Origin: Conchiformibius kuhniae DSM 17694
GTDB lineage: Bacteria; Pseudomonadota; Gammaproteobacteria; Burkholderiales; Neisseriaceae
Direction: 5' to 3'
Length of the DNA stretch: 64,000 bases
Assembly (NCBI RefSeq): GCF_000428785.1
Contig: NZ_AUAP01000011.1
Location: forward strand, 14,207-78,206
This document shows, piece by piece, positions 54,667 through 62,930 of the stretch. The position numbers were made by a program, and so were the translations under genes. Positions within the stretch are counted from its first letter, which is position 1. The number at the start of each line of letters is the position of its first letter. The notes under the pieces are model-generated. The model had not been told where the DNA came from. It was given only the letters and a program-made list of their open reading frames with translations, and did no database searches.

Positions 54667-55827
54667 ATGGATTCCAAACGAAAAGTAAACCGGCAGCACA
54701 AACCCAAACCCGTTCAGGCGGAAGAAACAAGGCGCGAAACGAATAATCCGCTTCCCGACCCCGCACCGCAGCCTGAAGCGCGGTGGCAGCCGAAAAAACG
54801 CAGCCGTTTGGCGGTGGCGGCTTTGCTGCTGCTGACGGCGGCCGGTACGGCGGCGGCATTGTATGTGTGGCGGCTGCCGCCGTTTGCAGGCAGCACGGTG
54901 TCCACCGACAACGCTTATGTGCGCGGTCAAACCACGCTGATTAGCCCGCGCGTGGGCGGTTACGTCAGCGAAGTGCTGGTAAACGATTTTGCCCGCGTGG
55001 AAAAAGGACAGCCTTTGGTGCGGATTGACGATGCGCCTTATGCGGCGAAAGTGGCGCAGGCAGAAGCCAATCTGGCGGCGCAAAACGCCAATTTGGGCAA
55101 GATGTCGCACAGCCGCACCAGCGCCGATGCCGGTGCCAAAGCGCGTGAAAGCGCGATACGCAATGCCGAAACCCAGTTGCGGCTGGCACAGGCGAATATG
55201 AAACGTTTGAACAGCGTCAAAGGCAGCGAAGGCATTGCCCAACGCGAATACGAACAGGCGCAGTCGGCTTTGGAACAGGCGCAAGCCGCCTACACGCAGG
55301 CGCAGGCGATGTACACTGTGGCGCAACAAGACGTGTTGAGCGTGGAAAACGGGCGCGAAGGTTTGACTGCCGCCGCCGATGCCGCCCGCGCCACTGTGGA
55401 TTTGGCAAAACAGGAATTGGCGCACACGGTGGTGTACGCGCCCGTGTCGGGGCGTTTGGGCGAAGTGGCGGTCAAACAGGGGCAGTTGGTTTCGGCGGGC
55501 AGCCAACTGATGTTTGTCGTTCCCGACCGCCGTTGGATTATTGCGAATTTCAAGGAAGCCGATACCGCCGCCATCCGCACCGGTCAAAAAGCATCGGTGG
55601 CGGTGGACGCGCTCGGCGGCAAACGTTTTAGCGGCAAAGTCAGCGAAATCGCGCCGGCCACCGCCGCCGAATTCAGCCTGATACGCGCCGACAGCGGCAC
55701 GGGCAACTTTGTCAAAATCGCCCAACGCATTGCCGTTAAAATTGAATTGGACGCCAATCAGGACGGTTTGCAGCGTTTGTCGCCGGGCATGTCGGTGGAA
55801 GCGCAAGTGGATACCGCCTCACGGTAA
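54667..55827 (+). CDS. HlyD/EmrA-family membrane fusion protein
   Basis: This 386-residue adaptor has one N-terminal membrane helix (LAVAALLLLTAAGTAAALYVW), a barrel-sandwich hybrid start (VSTDNAYVRGQTTLISPRVGGYVSEVLVNDFARVEKGQPL), a long coiled coil, and a C-terminal beta barrel with VKQGQLVSAGSQLMFVVP. It links the MFS pump to the outer-membrane channel. Its stop is 16 nt before the next gene's ATG. Confidence 0.9.
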   Translation: MDSKRKVNRQHKPKPVQAEETRRETNNPLPDPAPQPEARWQPKKRSRLAVAALLLLTAAGTAAALYVWRLPPFAGSTVSTDNAYVRGQTTLISPRVGGYVSEVLVNDFARVEKGQPLVRIDDAPYAAKVAQAEANLAAQNANLGKMSHSRTSADAGAKARESAIRNAETQLRLAQANMKRLNSVKGSEGIAQREYEQAQSALEQAQAAYTQAQAMYTVAQQDVLSVENGREGLTAAADAARATVDLAKQELAHTVVYAPVSGRLGEVAVKQGQLVSAGSQLMFVVPDRRWIIANFKEADTAAIRTGQKASVAVDALGGKRFSGKVSEIAPATAAEFSLIRADSGTGNFVKIAQRIAVKIELDANQDGLQRLSPGMSVEAQVDTASR

Positions 55828-55843
55828 GATAAGGAAATACATC

Positions 55844-57265
55844 ATGCATATTTTCAGGCTGCCTGAAAAACCGTTTTGGGGTGCCGCCGCCTGCCTGCTG
55901 GCTTTAAGCGCGTGTGCGCCGTTCAAGCACACGCCTCCCGCCGCCGTCATGACCGATGCCGCGTCCTTAAACCTGCCCTCACGTCCCGTTTTGATTCCGC
56001 CCGAATGGTGGCGGCAACTGAATGACGATGCGCTGAACCGCCTGATTGAAACCACGTTGGCACAATCGCCCGACTTGACGGCGGCGGCGGCACGTTTGCG
56101 GCAGGCACAAGCGGGGAGCGGCTTGGCGGCATCGCAAAACGGCGTTCAGGCAGCCTTGTCGGCGGACGGTGTGGGTTTGTACCACGAATCCGTCAGCAAC
56201 CCCAATTCCCTGTCCGAACGCATTTTCGGCAACAGCGTCCACTACGCCAACGTCCAATTGAAAGGACAATGGGCATGGGACTTGTGGGGCGAACACAAAA
56301 GCGAATTGGCGGCGGCATTGGGCAAAGAACGCGCCCTTGCCTATGAAATCGCCCAAACCCGCCTGCTGCTGGCGCAAGCCGTTACCGCCCAATATTTCCA
56401 ACTGCAAACTTTGTCGGCACAACAAGCCCTGTTGCGCGAACGCATCGCCATCAAACAACAACAGGAAAAACTGCTGCGCGACCGCATCCGTGCCGGACTG
56501 TTGCCGCCGAGCCAATTGTTTCCCGTACAAAACGCCCAACGGCAATTTGCCGCCGCCATCCGCGATTTGGACGAAAAAGCCGCGCTGATTCGGCACGCGC
56601 TGGCAGCCTTAAGCGGACAAGCACCGTACGCCTTAAATCATTGGCAACCGAAACCGTCCGCCGCCGTGCCTGCCGCGCCCGTTGCCGCTTTGAGTGCCGA
56701 TATGTTGGGCAAACGCGCCGATTTGGCGGCACAGCGCGAGGCGGTACTCAGTCGCGGTCATCTGGTACGCGCCGCCGAAGCCAAGTTTTATCCGAATATC
56801 CGCATCCGCGCCCTAATCGGACGTTCCGCCTTGGAAATCGGCGATTTGCCGAGTATGCAAAGTTGGGCGGCGGGCTTGTTGCCTAGCATTACCCTGCCGA
56901 TTTTTACATCAGGCGCATTGCAGGCGAATTTGTCGGTGAAGCAGGCGGAATATGACGAACAGGTTGCCCGTTACAACAAATCGGTTTATCAGGCATTAAA
57001 AGAAGCGGCCGATGCCTTGAGCCAATACGAATCCGCACGCGAAGCCGCCGCTTTGCAACAACAGACTTTGCGTTTGGCACAACGTCAGCAGGCTGCCGCC
57101 GCCGACCGCGTGAAGGCGGGCGTGGAAACGCGCTTGGCGGTTTTGACGGCGCAAGACGAAGTGGTGCAGGTACGCAGCCGTATTTTGCAGGCGCAGTTGC
57201 AGCAAAAGGTAGCATGGGCAGCCTTGAATACGGCGTTTGGCGGCGGTTTCGGGCAGCCTGAATAA
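55844..57265 (+). CDS. outer-membrane efflux lipoprotein (OprM/NodT family)
   Basis: This 473-residue TolC-like channel starts MHIFRLPEKPFW, with lipobox LALSAC, then RPVLIPPEWWRQLNDDALNRLIETTLAQSPDLTAAAARLRQA typical of the family and repeated helical hairpins. ATG 55844 has AAGGA upstream. A DUS (55853-55867) forms codons 4-8 (FRLPE) of its signal peptide. It is the last gene of the tripartite efflux operon. Confidence 0.9.
   Translation: MHIFRLPEKPFWGAAACLLALSACAPFKHTPPAAVMTDAASLNLPSRPVLIPPEWWRQLNDDALNRLIETTLAQSPDLTAAAARLRQAQAGSGLAASQNGVQAALSADGVGLYHESVSNPNSLSERIFGNSVHYANVQLKGQWAWDLWGEHKSELAAALGKERALAYEIAQTRLLLAQAVTAQYFQLQTLSAQQALLRERIAIKQQQEKLLRDRIRAGLLPPSQLFPVQNAQRQFAAAIRDLDEKAALIRHALAALSGQAPYALNHWQPKPSAAVPAAPVAALSADMLGKRADLAAQREAVLSRGHLVRAAEAKFYPNIRIRALIGRSALEIGDLPSMQSWAAGLLPSITLPIFTSGALQANLSVKQAEYDEQVARYNKSVYQALKEAADALSQYESAREAAALQQQTLRLAQRQQAAAADRVKAGVETRLAVLTAQDEVVQVRSRILQAQLQQKVAWAALNTAFGGGFGQPE
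55853..55867. repeat. DNA uptake sequence encoding part of a signal peptide
   Basis: TTCAGGCTGCCTGAA is read in frame as FRLPE in the outer-membrane factor's signal peptide. Confidence 0.85.
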
Positions 57266-57404
57266 TGCCTGTCGGGCGGGCAGCCGGACGCGTGCGGCAT
57301 TTTCCCGACAATAAAAAACCGCAAACAACCCGCCGAATTTATACAAATGATGGATTTTAAAAATAAATCAAAAGAAAACAGTCAAGTAATTGAAAATATA
57401 AAAC

Positions 57405-57438
57405 AAGCCCGCGTGTTGCTCGCGCCGATGGCGGGTTT
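57405..57438 (+). terminator. hairpin with T-run after the efflux operon
   Basis: AAGCCCGC (57405-57412) and GCGGGTTT (57431-57438) pair around an 18-nt loop and run into TTTTA, a plausible terminator for the efflux operon. Confidence 0.5.
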
Positions 57439-57536
57439 TATCGGTAACAGATAAAAACTTAATAGAATCATGTGTTATTGATTTTATATGGTTGTGATGG
57501 TGTGGATATGGTGCAATCAAGGGCATTAATCTCCAG

Positions 57537-57570
57537 TAAAAACAGCCCAAATTCATTCGGGCTGTTTTCT
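57537..57570. terminator. two-way intrinsic terminator at the prophage edge
   Basis: AACAGCCC (57541-57548) and GGGCTGTT (57559-57566) pair around a 10-nt loop, with an A-run on the left and TTTTCT on the right. It can stop both the efflux operon and the minus-strand prophage late transcript. Confidence 0.8.
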
Positions 57571-57615
57571 TTGTGTGAAGTAAAATGGGGAGTCGGAACG
57601 GACATCGGCAGGTTG

Positions 57616-58455
57616 TTAAAATGTTTTAATCAGCTTTTGGGCAATCCATTGCGCGACTTGCGGTACAACGGCGTTTCCCGCAGCCCGTGCCTCTTCAAAG
57701 TCGGTTTGAGCCAGTCCGCGCAAAAACCCGTCAGCTTCAGTCTTTCGCTGCCGCTCAACCATCTGATGCCGTGAGTCGGGGACAGCGATGACGTTGCCAA
57801 ACGACAAATCGATGCTCGTTCCGCCGCGCAGTCCGGCAAGCAGTGTAGGAAAAGCGTCCGCCCACGCCGTGCCCGCGCAACCCGCGCCATGGCTGCGTTC
57901 CACTGGTCCGGCATCACCCATAAACTCCAGTGGGGGGTATTCGCCCAAACCCGCGCAAAGGAAAATGCGGCGGCGTTTTTGGGCGACTCCGAAATAACGA
58001 GCGTCAAGCACGCGCCAGTACCCCACATACCCGCATTGGGCCAGCGTTTCAATAACCGTTTGCAGGTCGCGGCCATCGTGGGAAGAGATGAGACCGCAGA
58101 CGTTTTCCAAAACGAGCCATCGGGGAGCGAGTGATGCAACAATGTGCATTGCGTTGAAAAACAAACCGGTGCGTTGTCCGTTAAGTCCTGCCCGCCGTCC
58201 CATAATGGAAACGTCTTGGCAGGGGAAGCCGCCGACAATGACGTCCACAGGGGTAAGCTCGGGCAGACAGGTGCGCACGTCTTTGTGCTGTTTGGCGTGG
58301 GGGAAGCGGTCGGCAAGGACGGAGCGGCAGATGTCGTGGATTTCAACTTGCCAGCTTGTGATAAATCCTGCCCGCTCGAATCCGAGGTCAAATCCGCCGA
58401 TGCCGGCGAACAGGCTGCCGACTGTGGGGCGGTGCGTTTGAGATGGGCCATTCAT
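57616..58455 (-). CDS. prophage C5-cytosine DNA methyltransferase
   Basis: This 279-residue enzyme is short but has the m5C core: GSLFAGIGGFDLGFERAG (SAM), GGFPCQDVSIMGRR (catalytic Cys), LVLENVCGL (ENV), and AQKRRRIFLCAGL. The variable recognition region is brief, so the target sequence is unknown. No restriction enzyme is next to it; it is probably a phage anti-restriction enzyme. A Com-type gene lies directly upstream. Confidence 0.9.
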   Translation of the reverse strand: MNGPSQTHRPTVGSLFAGIGGFDLGFERAGFITSWQVEIHDICRSVLADRFPHAKQHKDVRTCLPELTPVDVIVGGFPCQDVSIMGRRAGLNGQRTGLFFNAMHIVASLAPRWLVLENVCGLISSHDGRDLQTVIETLAQCGYVGYWRVLDARYFGVAQKRRRIFLCAGLGEYPPLEFMGDAGPVERSHGAGCAGTAWADAFPTLLAGLRGGTSIDLSFGNVIAVPDSRHQMVERQRKTEADGFLRGLAQTDFEEARAAGNAVVPQVAQWIAQKLIKTF

Positions 58456-58520
58456 GAACTGCCTTTCCTGTGGACGCTCGCGGCGTTCGGTGGTTCGGCA
58501 TTCAGGATGCTCTTTTAGAA

Positions 58521-58643
58521 TCAGAATGATTTGAAATAATTAAGCGCACGGCAGCGTGAACATTTGATGCTCAAGCTGTATGCGCCGTCTGCATCGCCCA
58601 GCCGCTTGTTGCAGCTTTGGCAGCGTAAAATGCGGTATGCCAT
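58521..58643 (-). CDS. com: Com-like zinc finger regulator
   Basis: This 40-residue protein (MAYRILRCQSCNKRL...) has two CxxC pairs, CQSC and CSRC, and the LSIKCSRC signature of phage Mu Com. Mu Com binds the leader of the mom mRNA and lets it be translated. ATG 58643 has AGGAG 9 nt upstream; a longer frame is not conserved. The methyltransferase gene is 65 nt downstream, mirroring com-mom. Confidence 0.85.
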   Translation of the reverse strand: MAYRILRCQSCNKRLGDADGAYSLSIKCSRCRALNYFKSF

Positions 58644-58818
58644 TGTCAGTCTCCTGTCGGATATTATACAATCCGAAGCCCCTAGGGGACGGCTTCGGGC
58701 TGACGCAGGTATGCGCTGCAAGGCCGGCAGGTGCGGTGTTCGCGCACTGCGCCTGTCGCCGTCTTTTTAGGGTTTCTGCTAAATCATGATGTTGTCCTTC
58801 TTGTTTTGATTTGGTCAA
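58644..58818. other. gap between endolysin and com
   Basis: No gene that can be supported was seen here. An out-of-frame ORF overlapping com has random composition. Confidence 0.5.
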
Positions 58819-59406
58819 TCAGGCTTGTAAGCCCTTGCTGTACACCGTTTTACCGTTCACGCGGTTCGCCGTCAGTTCTTGGCGGCGGTGGTTTTTACCA
58901 CCCGCTTTGAAACCGATATGCACCCACGCACCATCGCCACGACCCGGATATTCCAAAATCAACTGGTCATAATCAATCAAACCTTTATCTTTCATTTCTT
59001 TGACGATTTTAGCTGTTTGAGTTGATGTCAAACCCTGAATATCAAAATCCGCCGCCAGCCCGTGAACGTGCGCCGAAGTCGCGCTGCCGCCGATGGCGCG
59101 GTTGAGCGTCAGGCAACGGAAACCGCTCGACACAATCAGTGCGCGCGGCGCACCGTATTTTTCGGCAACGTAGGCGCGGATTTTTTCCAACTGTTGCGCG
59201 GTGTAAACGATGTTTTTACGCTGCTCGGCATTGGGCGTGTTGTCGATGCCGCGCCGTGCCGCCGTTTGGCTGCGGGTCATTTCGCGCCAGCTAAAGTTTT
59301 CCGTTACCCAGTCGGCGGGGTTTTTCGCGGGCGGGGTTTCCGGTGTTTGCGGCTCGGTTTCGGGGATTTCGACCGCTTCAATTTCGGGATTGTGGTTTTC
59401 AGTCAT
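58819..59406 (-). CDS. M15-type peptidase, probable endolysin
   Basis: This 195-residue protein has an acidic, proline-rich N-terminus and a D-Ala-D-Ala peptidase domain: NFSWREMTRSQTAARRGIDN, SGFRCLTLNRAIGGSATSAHVHGLAADFD (zinc ligands) and WVHIGF (final His ligand). It would cut the peptide crosslinks of murein at lysis. ATG 59406 (MTENHN). It lies just downstream of the holin-like gene. Confidence 0.88.
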   Translation of the reverse strand: MTENHNPEIEAVEIPETEPQTPETPPAKNPADWVTENFSWREMTRSQTAARRGIDNTPNAEQRKNIVYTAQQLEKIRAYVAEKYGAPRALIVSSGFRCLTLNRAIGGSATSAHVHGLAADFDIQGLTSTQTAKIVKEMKDKGLIDYDQLILEYPGRGDGAWVHIGFKAGGKNHRRQELTANRVNGKTVYSKGLQA

Positions 59407-59479
59407 TTGACTTTCCTTTAAAAACAAGATTAAAAACAAAACCGCCTTGCGGCGGTTCGGGGTTGCGGGCAGCCTGAAA

Positions 59480-59809
59480 TCAGGACTTGCCCGCATCATC
59501 GGGGGCGTAGCGTTTGGCGAGTTTGTCGGCAAGGCGGCGCACGGTGTCGGGGGCAACGGCTTTGACCGCGTCCAGTACATAACCCGCCACCAAGCCCACA
59601 CCCACGCCGAAACCGCCGCACAGCCAAGCCTTGTTGAGCGGCAGATAGTTTTCGGCTACGGCTGCTGCCAGCACCGCCGCGATGGCGGCTTCCACCGCCA
59701 CCCGCCGCCATGTGCCGTGTCCCTGCTCGAATGCACCGAGTACGCCCAAAATCCCGCCGCACATGGCAAACACGATGCCGGCGGGAAACAAAGTCTGCCA
59801 TGCGTTCAC
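59480..59809 (-). CDS. phage holin-like membrane protein
   Basis: This 109-residue protein has about three hydrophobic stretches (TLFPAGIVFAMCGGILGVLGAF, VAVEAAIAAVLAAAVA, LCGGFGVGVGLVAGYVL) and a charged C-terminus. Size and placement beside an endolysin fit a holin that opens the inner membrane. It starts with GTG 59809, overlapping the previous stop (GTGA), so the two are coupled. Confidence 0.7.
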   Translation of the reverse strand: MNAWQTLFPAGIVFAMCGGILGVLGAFEQGHGTWRRVAVEAAIAAVLAAAVAENYLPLNKAWLCGGFGVGVGLVAGYVLDAVKAVAPDTVRRLADKLAKRYAPDDAGKS

Positions 59810-60303
59810 GGGCTGCCGTCCTTTCCGTAGCGTTCTTGGGTTCTGATTTGCAAGCGGCTGTAGTCAATCAGGTTTTTGCCTGCCAAGCTGCACACGGCAG
59901 CCAAAATGAACGGCAATGCCATGCTCGGGTTGAACGGCGGATAATTGGCTGAAAACGCCGCAAAAATCAAAAACCACAACACCCCGCCCACCAGCAGCAC
60001 GAAGCCGCTCAAGATGTTGGCTCGCGGACTGTGCCACACCATCAGCAGCAATTGCGCCAGCCCCACCGCCGCCAAAACCGAAACGGTTAAAGCCGGCGGC
60101 GCGGTGGCGAATTTGTGGTAGATGGGATAGCGGGTGAGCAGTGCGGCATGGTTGGCAAAGGCAAGGGCAAAGCCCAACAGCCCCAGTCCGCTAATCAGCT
60201 CCACCGCCCGCGTTCCCGTGCCGAACAGCCAATCCTGCAAACGGCGCGGCAGAAACCGCCAGCCGAGCAGGTAATTCCACCAATACAGGGCTTTGGTTTT
60301 CAT
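59806..60303 (-). CDS. prophage membrane protein of unknown function
   Basis: This 165-residue protein begins MKTKALYWWNYLLGWRF and has four membrane helices, ending in a basic tail. It lies between a tail gene and the holin in the lysis region; it may be a second holin, antiholin or superinfection-exclusion protein. I do not recognise the family. The much longer upstream frame is a shadow of the gene at 60314. Confidence 0.6.
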   Translation of the reverse strand: MKTKALYWWNYLLGWRFLPRRLQDWLFGTGTRAVELISGLGLLGFALAFANHAALLTRYPIYHKFATAPPALTVSVLAAVGLAQLLLMVWHSPRANILSGFVLLVGGVLWFLIFAAFSANYPPFNPSMALPFILAAVCSLAGKNLIDYSRLQIRTQERYGKDGSP

Positions 60304-60313
60304 GGCTGCCTCC

Positions 60314-60697
60314 TTATCCTGCTTCCGTACCGGCATCGGCGGGCGCAAATACCAAATCCGCACCGCTAAATTGATGCGGCTGGACGGGATTGCCGTAGGG
60401 GTCAAGCGCATCGGGCGCGGTTTCGGCGGCGATGCTGCGGTAGGCCCAATCCTGCACGTCCGTACCGCGCGGGGGTGTGCCGTACAGGGTAACGGTGGTG
60501 CTGCCCATCGGCTGTTTGCCCGCTTCGTGCAGCTTTTGGCTGTAATAACTGGCAAGGGTGGCGGTGGCGTAAGCACTACCGTAGCCGATATGCAGGTCGT
60601 TGATAACGTGGTAGCCTGCCGGTGCGCCGGTTTGCTCGTCCACAATGTCTTTTTTCAAGCCGATGATGTGGGTTTGGTTTTGAGTGTTTTTTGCCAT
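60314..60697 (-). CDS. conserved prophage protein of unknown function
   Basis: This 127-residue soluble protein starts MAKNTQNQTHIIGLKKDIVDEQTG. Residues 50-90 (ASYYSQKLHEAGKQPMGSTTVTLYGTPPRG) look conserved, but I cannot name the family. It lies between the tail genes and lysis genes, so a tail-fibre-assembly or minor tail role is possible. Confidence 0.6.
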   Translation of the reverse strand: MAKNTQNQTHIIGLKKDIVDEQTGAPAGYHVINDLHIGYGSAYATATLASYYSQKLHEAGKQPMGSTTVTLYGTPPRGTDVQDWAYRSIAAETAPDALDPYGNPVQPHQFSGADLVFAPADAGTEAG

Positions 60698-60748
60698 GAT
60701 TTTTCCTTTTCAATTGGCAGTTGCAAAAAAGCCCGCAGATGCGGGCGG

Positions 60749-62599
60749 TTAATCGGGGGTGCGGCACAATATCCAGTTTTCAGGCAGGTAGTCGGGGGCT
60801 TTGACGTTGCCACTGCTTTTAACGGACAGGTGTTGGTACAGTTCCAGTTTGTCGTTGCCGTGGCGGTAGGCGGGCAGGCCCCAAAACGGTATCAGGTCGG
60901 CACGGTTCCGCTCGCCGCCGTCCAAGATGTTTTCAATCGTTTCCAGCAGGGCGCGGCGGCTGCCCAAGTCGCGTTCGATGCGGGCGTGGATGTCCGTATC
61001 GTAGCCGCCGCCGTTGAGTTCGCGCCGTGCTTGTTCGGCATCGATGCGGCTTTGGTGCTGTTGTTGCGCTTCCAGCCGTTGTGCTGCTTGTTCGGGGCTG
61101 TAGTCGGGGTTGGGCAGGTGGGCAACGGTGGGGTCGATTTTAAACAGTACGTTCAGGGCGCGTTGCAACTTCCATGTTTTTTGATGGATGAACAGGTTGA
61201 ATTTGTCCAATACGTTGGTGTCGCGCAGCAGGATGTCGATAGCGGTGCGGTTGGTAGGGGCGTGGTAATCCAGTCCCGCTTGGGCGTACATTTGCGACAG
61301 TTTGAACGGCACGGTGGGGTTCCACGGTGCGCCCGCGTAGTCGTCAGACAAATGGGCAGGACGGCTGCGTGTGGGGGTGTTGCCCAAGCTGCGCTCGAAT
61401 ACGCTGTAGGCATGGACGTTGCCGGTGCCGTTCAGTACGCCGCCGCCGGACAGGTCAAAAATGCCGCCGCAAGCATGCTGTGCCACGCTGCATACTTTGG
61501 CATAGTCGTGTCCCGCTTGTACGGTGTAGATTTTGCCGATGCTGCCGGCATCGCGTACGGACACTTGTTGTCCTTTGCGGACGGCATCTTGATTGGACAA
61601 CAGCCGCAACAGGGGGCGGGCATTGTTGTACAGTTCGTAACGCAAGGGGGCGTTCGGGTCGTCTTCCAGTTGTTGGCACAGGCGGCGGCGGGCGGTGTCG
61701 TCTTCATTGCCGATGCTGTCGGCAATGCCGCGCAGGGTGGTGTCGCAGTGGCGGGCAAAGAAGTAACGGGCGCGGGGCAGGCTGCTCATGTGCAGGGGAG
61801 ACGGGGCAAGGGGTTTGCCGTGGCTTTCGGCGGTTTCGCCCGTCCACACGATTTTGGCAAGCGGCGGTTCGTGGCCGTATACTGCCAAGCCGTAGTCATC
61901 GGGCGTTGCCACCGTTGAGCAGCGTGCAAAATAATCCCAAGGCACGCCGGCACAGTCGTACAGGTGCAGCACGGTTTCGGTGTTCGGGGTCATTTCCACA
62001 TACAGCCGTCCTGCGGTCAGGGCAACCAGCCCGAAGCCGTCCGATGCGCCGTTGCCGAGCGGGCGGCAACGGAAAGTCAGCGCACAGGGCAGTCCGGTGC
62101 GGATGCCGCGTAATGCTGATTCTGCCGCCGCCGCGCTGTTGCGTCCGCGCCGCGCCGCCTGCCAATCTTGTCCCGACAGGACGGCGGCAGTCAAACGGCT
62201 TGCCAAGTCGAATTTGGCGGCATCGTAGGACGCGCCCCAGCCGTGCATCACCGCCGCCAGCAAGGGCAAACTTTCGCCGCAGCCGTGCAGGCTGAATTCG
62301 TATTTGTGGGTGAGGGCGGTGCGCACTTCGCCGCCTTCGCGGTCGGGGTGGGGACTGCGGTCGCGGTAGGCACGGGCGATGCCGTCCGCACGCAGGGCGG
62401 TGAGCGGAACGTTGCGGCTGCCGTCCCGTTCGGACAATTCCTTGCCGTCCGCCGCCACAACAAACAATTCGCCCAAGCCGCGTTGCCGCAGCGTTGCCGT
62501 GCCAATCAGCTTGGGGGCAAACAGGTTGTTGCCCAGTACGTTTATGCCTTGTTCGTTGTATACGGCGATGCCGTAGTGGTCATTTGTTCCAGTAGCCAT
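60749..62599 (-). CDS. large prophage tail-region protein of unknown function
   Basis: This 616-residue protein starts ATGTNDHYGIAVYNEQGINVLGNN. Its first 25 residues resemble the start of the neighbouring 116-residue protein (NDYGILCADHNG), the pattern of DUF6453-like tail proteins. The remainder holds no motif I recognise, apart from an alpha-helical C-terminal third (QRLEAQQQHQSRIDAEQARREL). It is downstream of the tail tip protein, so a role in the tail fibre or tip is inferred. It overlaps the upstream gene by 20 nt. Confidence 0.6.
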   Translation of the reverse strand: MATGTNDHYGIAVYNEQGINVLGNNLFAPKLIGTATLRQRGLGELFVVAADGKELSERDGSRNVPLTALRADGIARAYRDRSPHPDREGGEVRTALTHKYEFSLHGCGESLPLLAAVMHGWGASYDAAKFDLASRLTAAVLSGQDWQAARRGRNSAAAAESALRGIRTGLPCALTFRCRPLGNGASDGFGLVALTAGRLYVEMTPNTETVLHLYDCAGVPWDYFARCSTVATPDDYGLAVYGHEPPLAKIVWTGETAESHGKPLAPSPLHMSSLPRARYFFARHCDTTLRGIADSIGNEDDTARRRLCQQLEDDPNAPLRYELYNNARPLLRLLSNQDAVRKGQQVSVRDAGSIGKIYTVQAGHDYAKVCSVAQHACGGIFDLSGGGVLNGTGNVHAYSVFERSLGNTPTRSRPAHLSDDYAGAPWNPTVPFKLSQMYAQAGLDYHAPTNRTAIDILLRDTNVLDKFNLFIHQKTWKLQRALNVLFKIDPTVAHLPNPDYSPEQAAQRLEAQQQHQSRIDAEQARRELNGGGYDTDIHARIERDLGSRRALLETIENILDGGERNRADLIPFWGLPAYRHGNDKLELYQHLSVKSSGNVKAPDYLPENWILCRTPD

Positions 62600-62930
62600 A
62601 CAAAAACTGCCTTCCTGCAAATTCGCCGCCTGTCCACGGCATGCCGCTATACATATTGTCTGCCTGATAAGGCACGCGCCACACCAAGCGCCCTTTGTCG
62701 AAATACACCGCTACGGCGTGTTCGGTGGGGGTATTGGCGGCAAAGGCATGGGCAAGCGGCATCACGAATATGCCGCCAAAGTGTTCGCGCAGGGGAAACA
62801 GCGCGTCCAATTCGATGATGCCGCTCCGTCCGCCGCCCAGCAGCAACACGCCTTCCACCGCCAAGGCGGCTTCAAGGTTTTCGCAGATGCTGCCGTTGTG
62901 GTCGGCGCATAAAATACCGTAGTCATTCAT
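62580..62930 (-). CDS. DUF6453-like prophage tail protein
   Basis: This 116-residue protein starts MNDYGILCADHNGSICENLEA and ends with GMPWTGGEFAGRQFLYGYWNK. Its start resembles that of the 616-residue neighbour. The ATG overlaps the stop of the tail tip gene (ATGA), and its own 3' end overlaps the next gene by 20 nt, so all three are translated as one coupled unit. Function in the tail is inferred from position. Confidence 0.6.
   Translation of the reverse strand: MNDYGILCADHNGSICENLEAALAVEGVLLLGGGRSGIIELDALFPLREHFGGIFVMPLAHAFAANTPTEHAVAVYFDKGRLVWRVPYQADNMYSGMPWTGGEFAGRQFLYGYWNK

Larger units (their letters stand above)
57266..57615. other. 350-bp gene-free junction between efflux operon and prophage
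   Basis: The stretch is AT-rich, with no tRNA, DUS or credible ORF. It holds two hairpin terminators (57405-57438 and 57537-57570). No obvious attachment repeat could be recognised without the other prophage end. Confidence 0.6.

Noticed and set aside
57266..57615. tRNA or attachment core at the prophage edge
   Set aside because: No cloverleaf or CCA-adjacent TPsiC motif was seen, and the other prophage end is outside the window.
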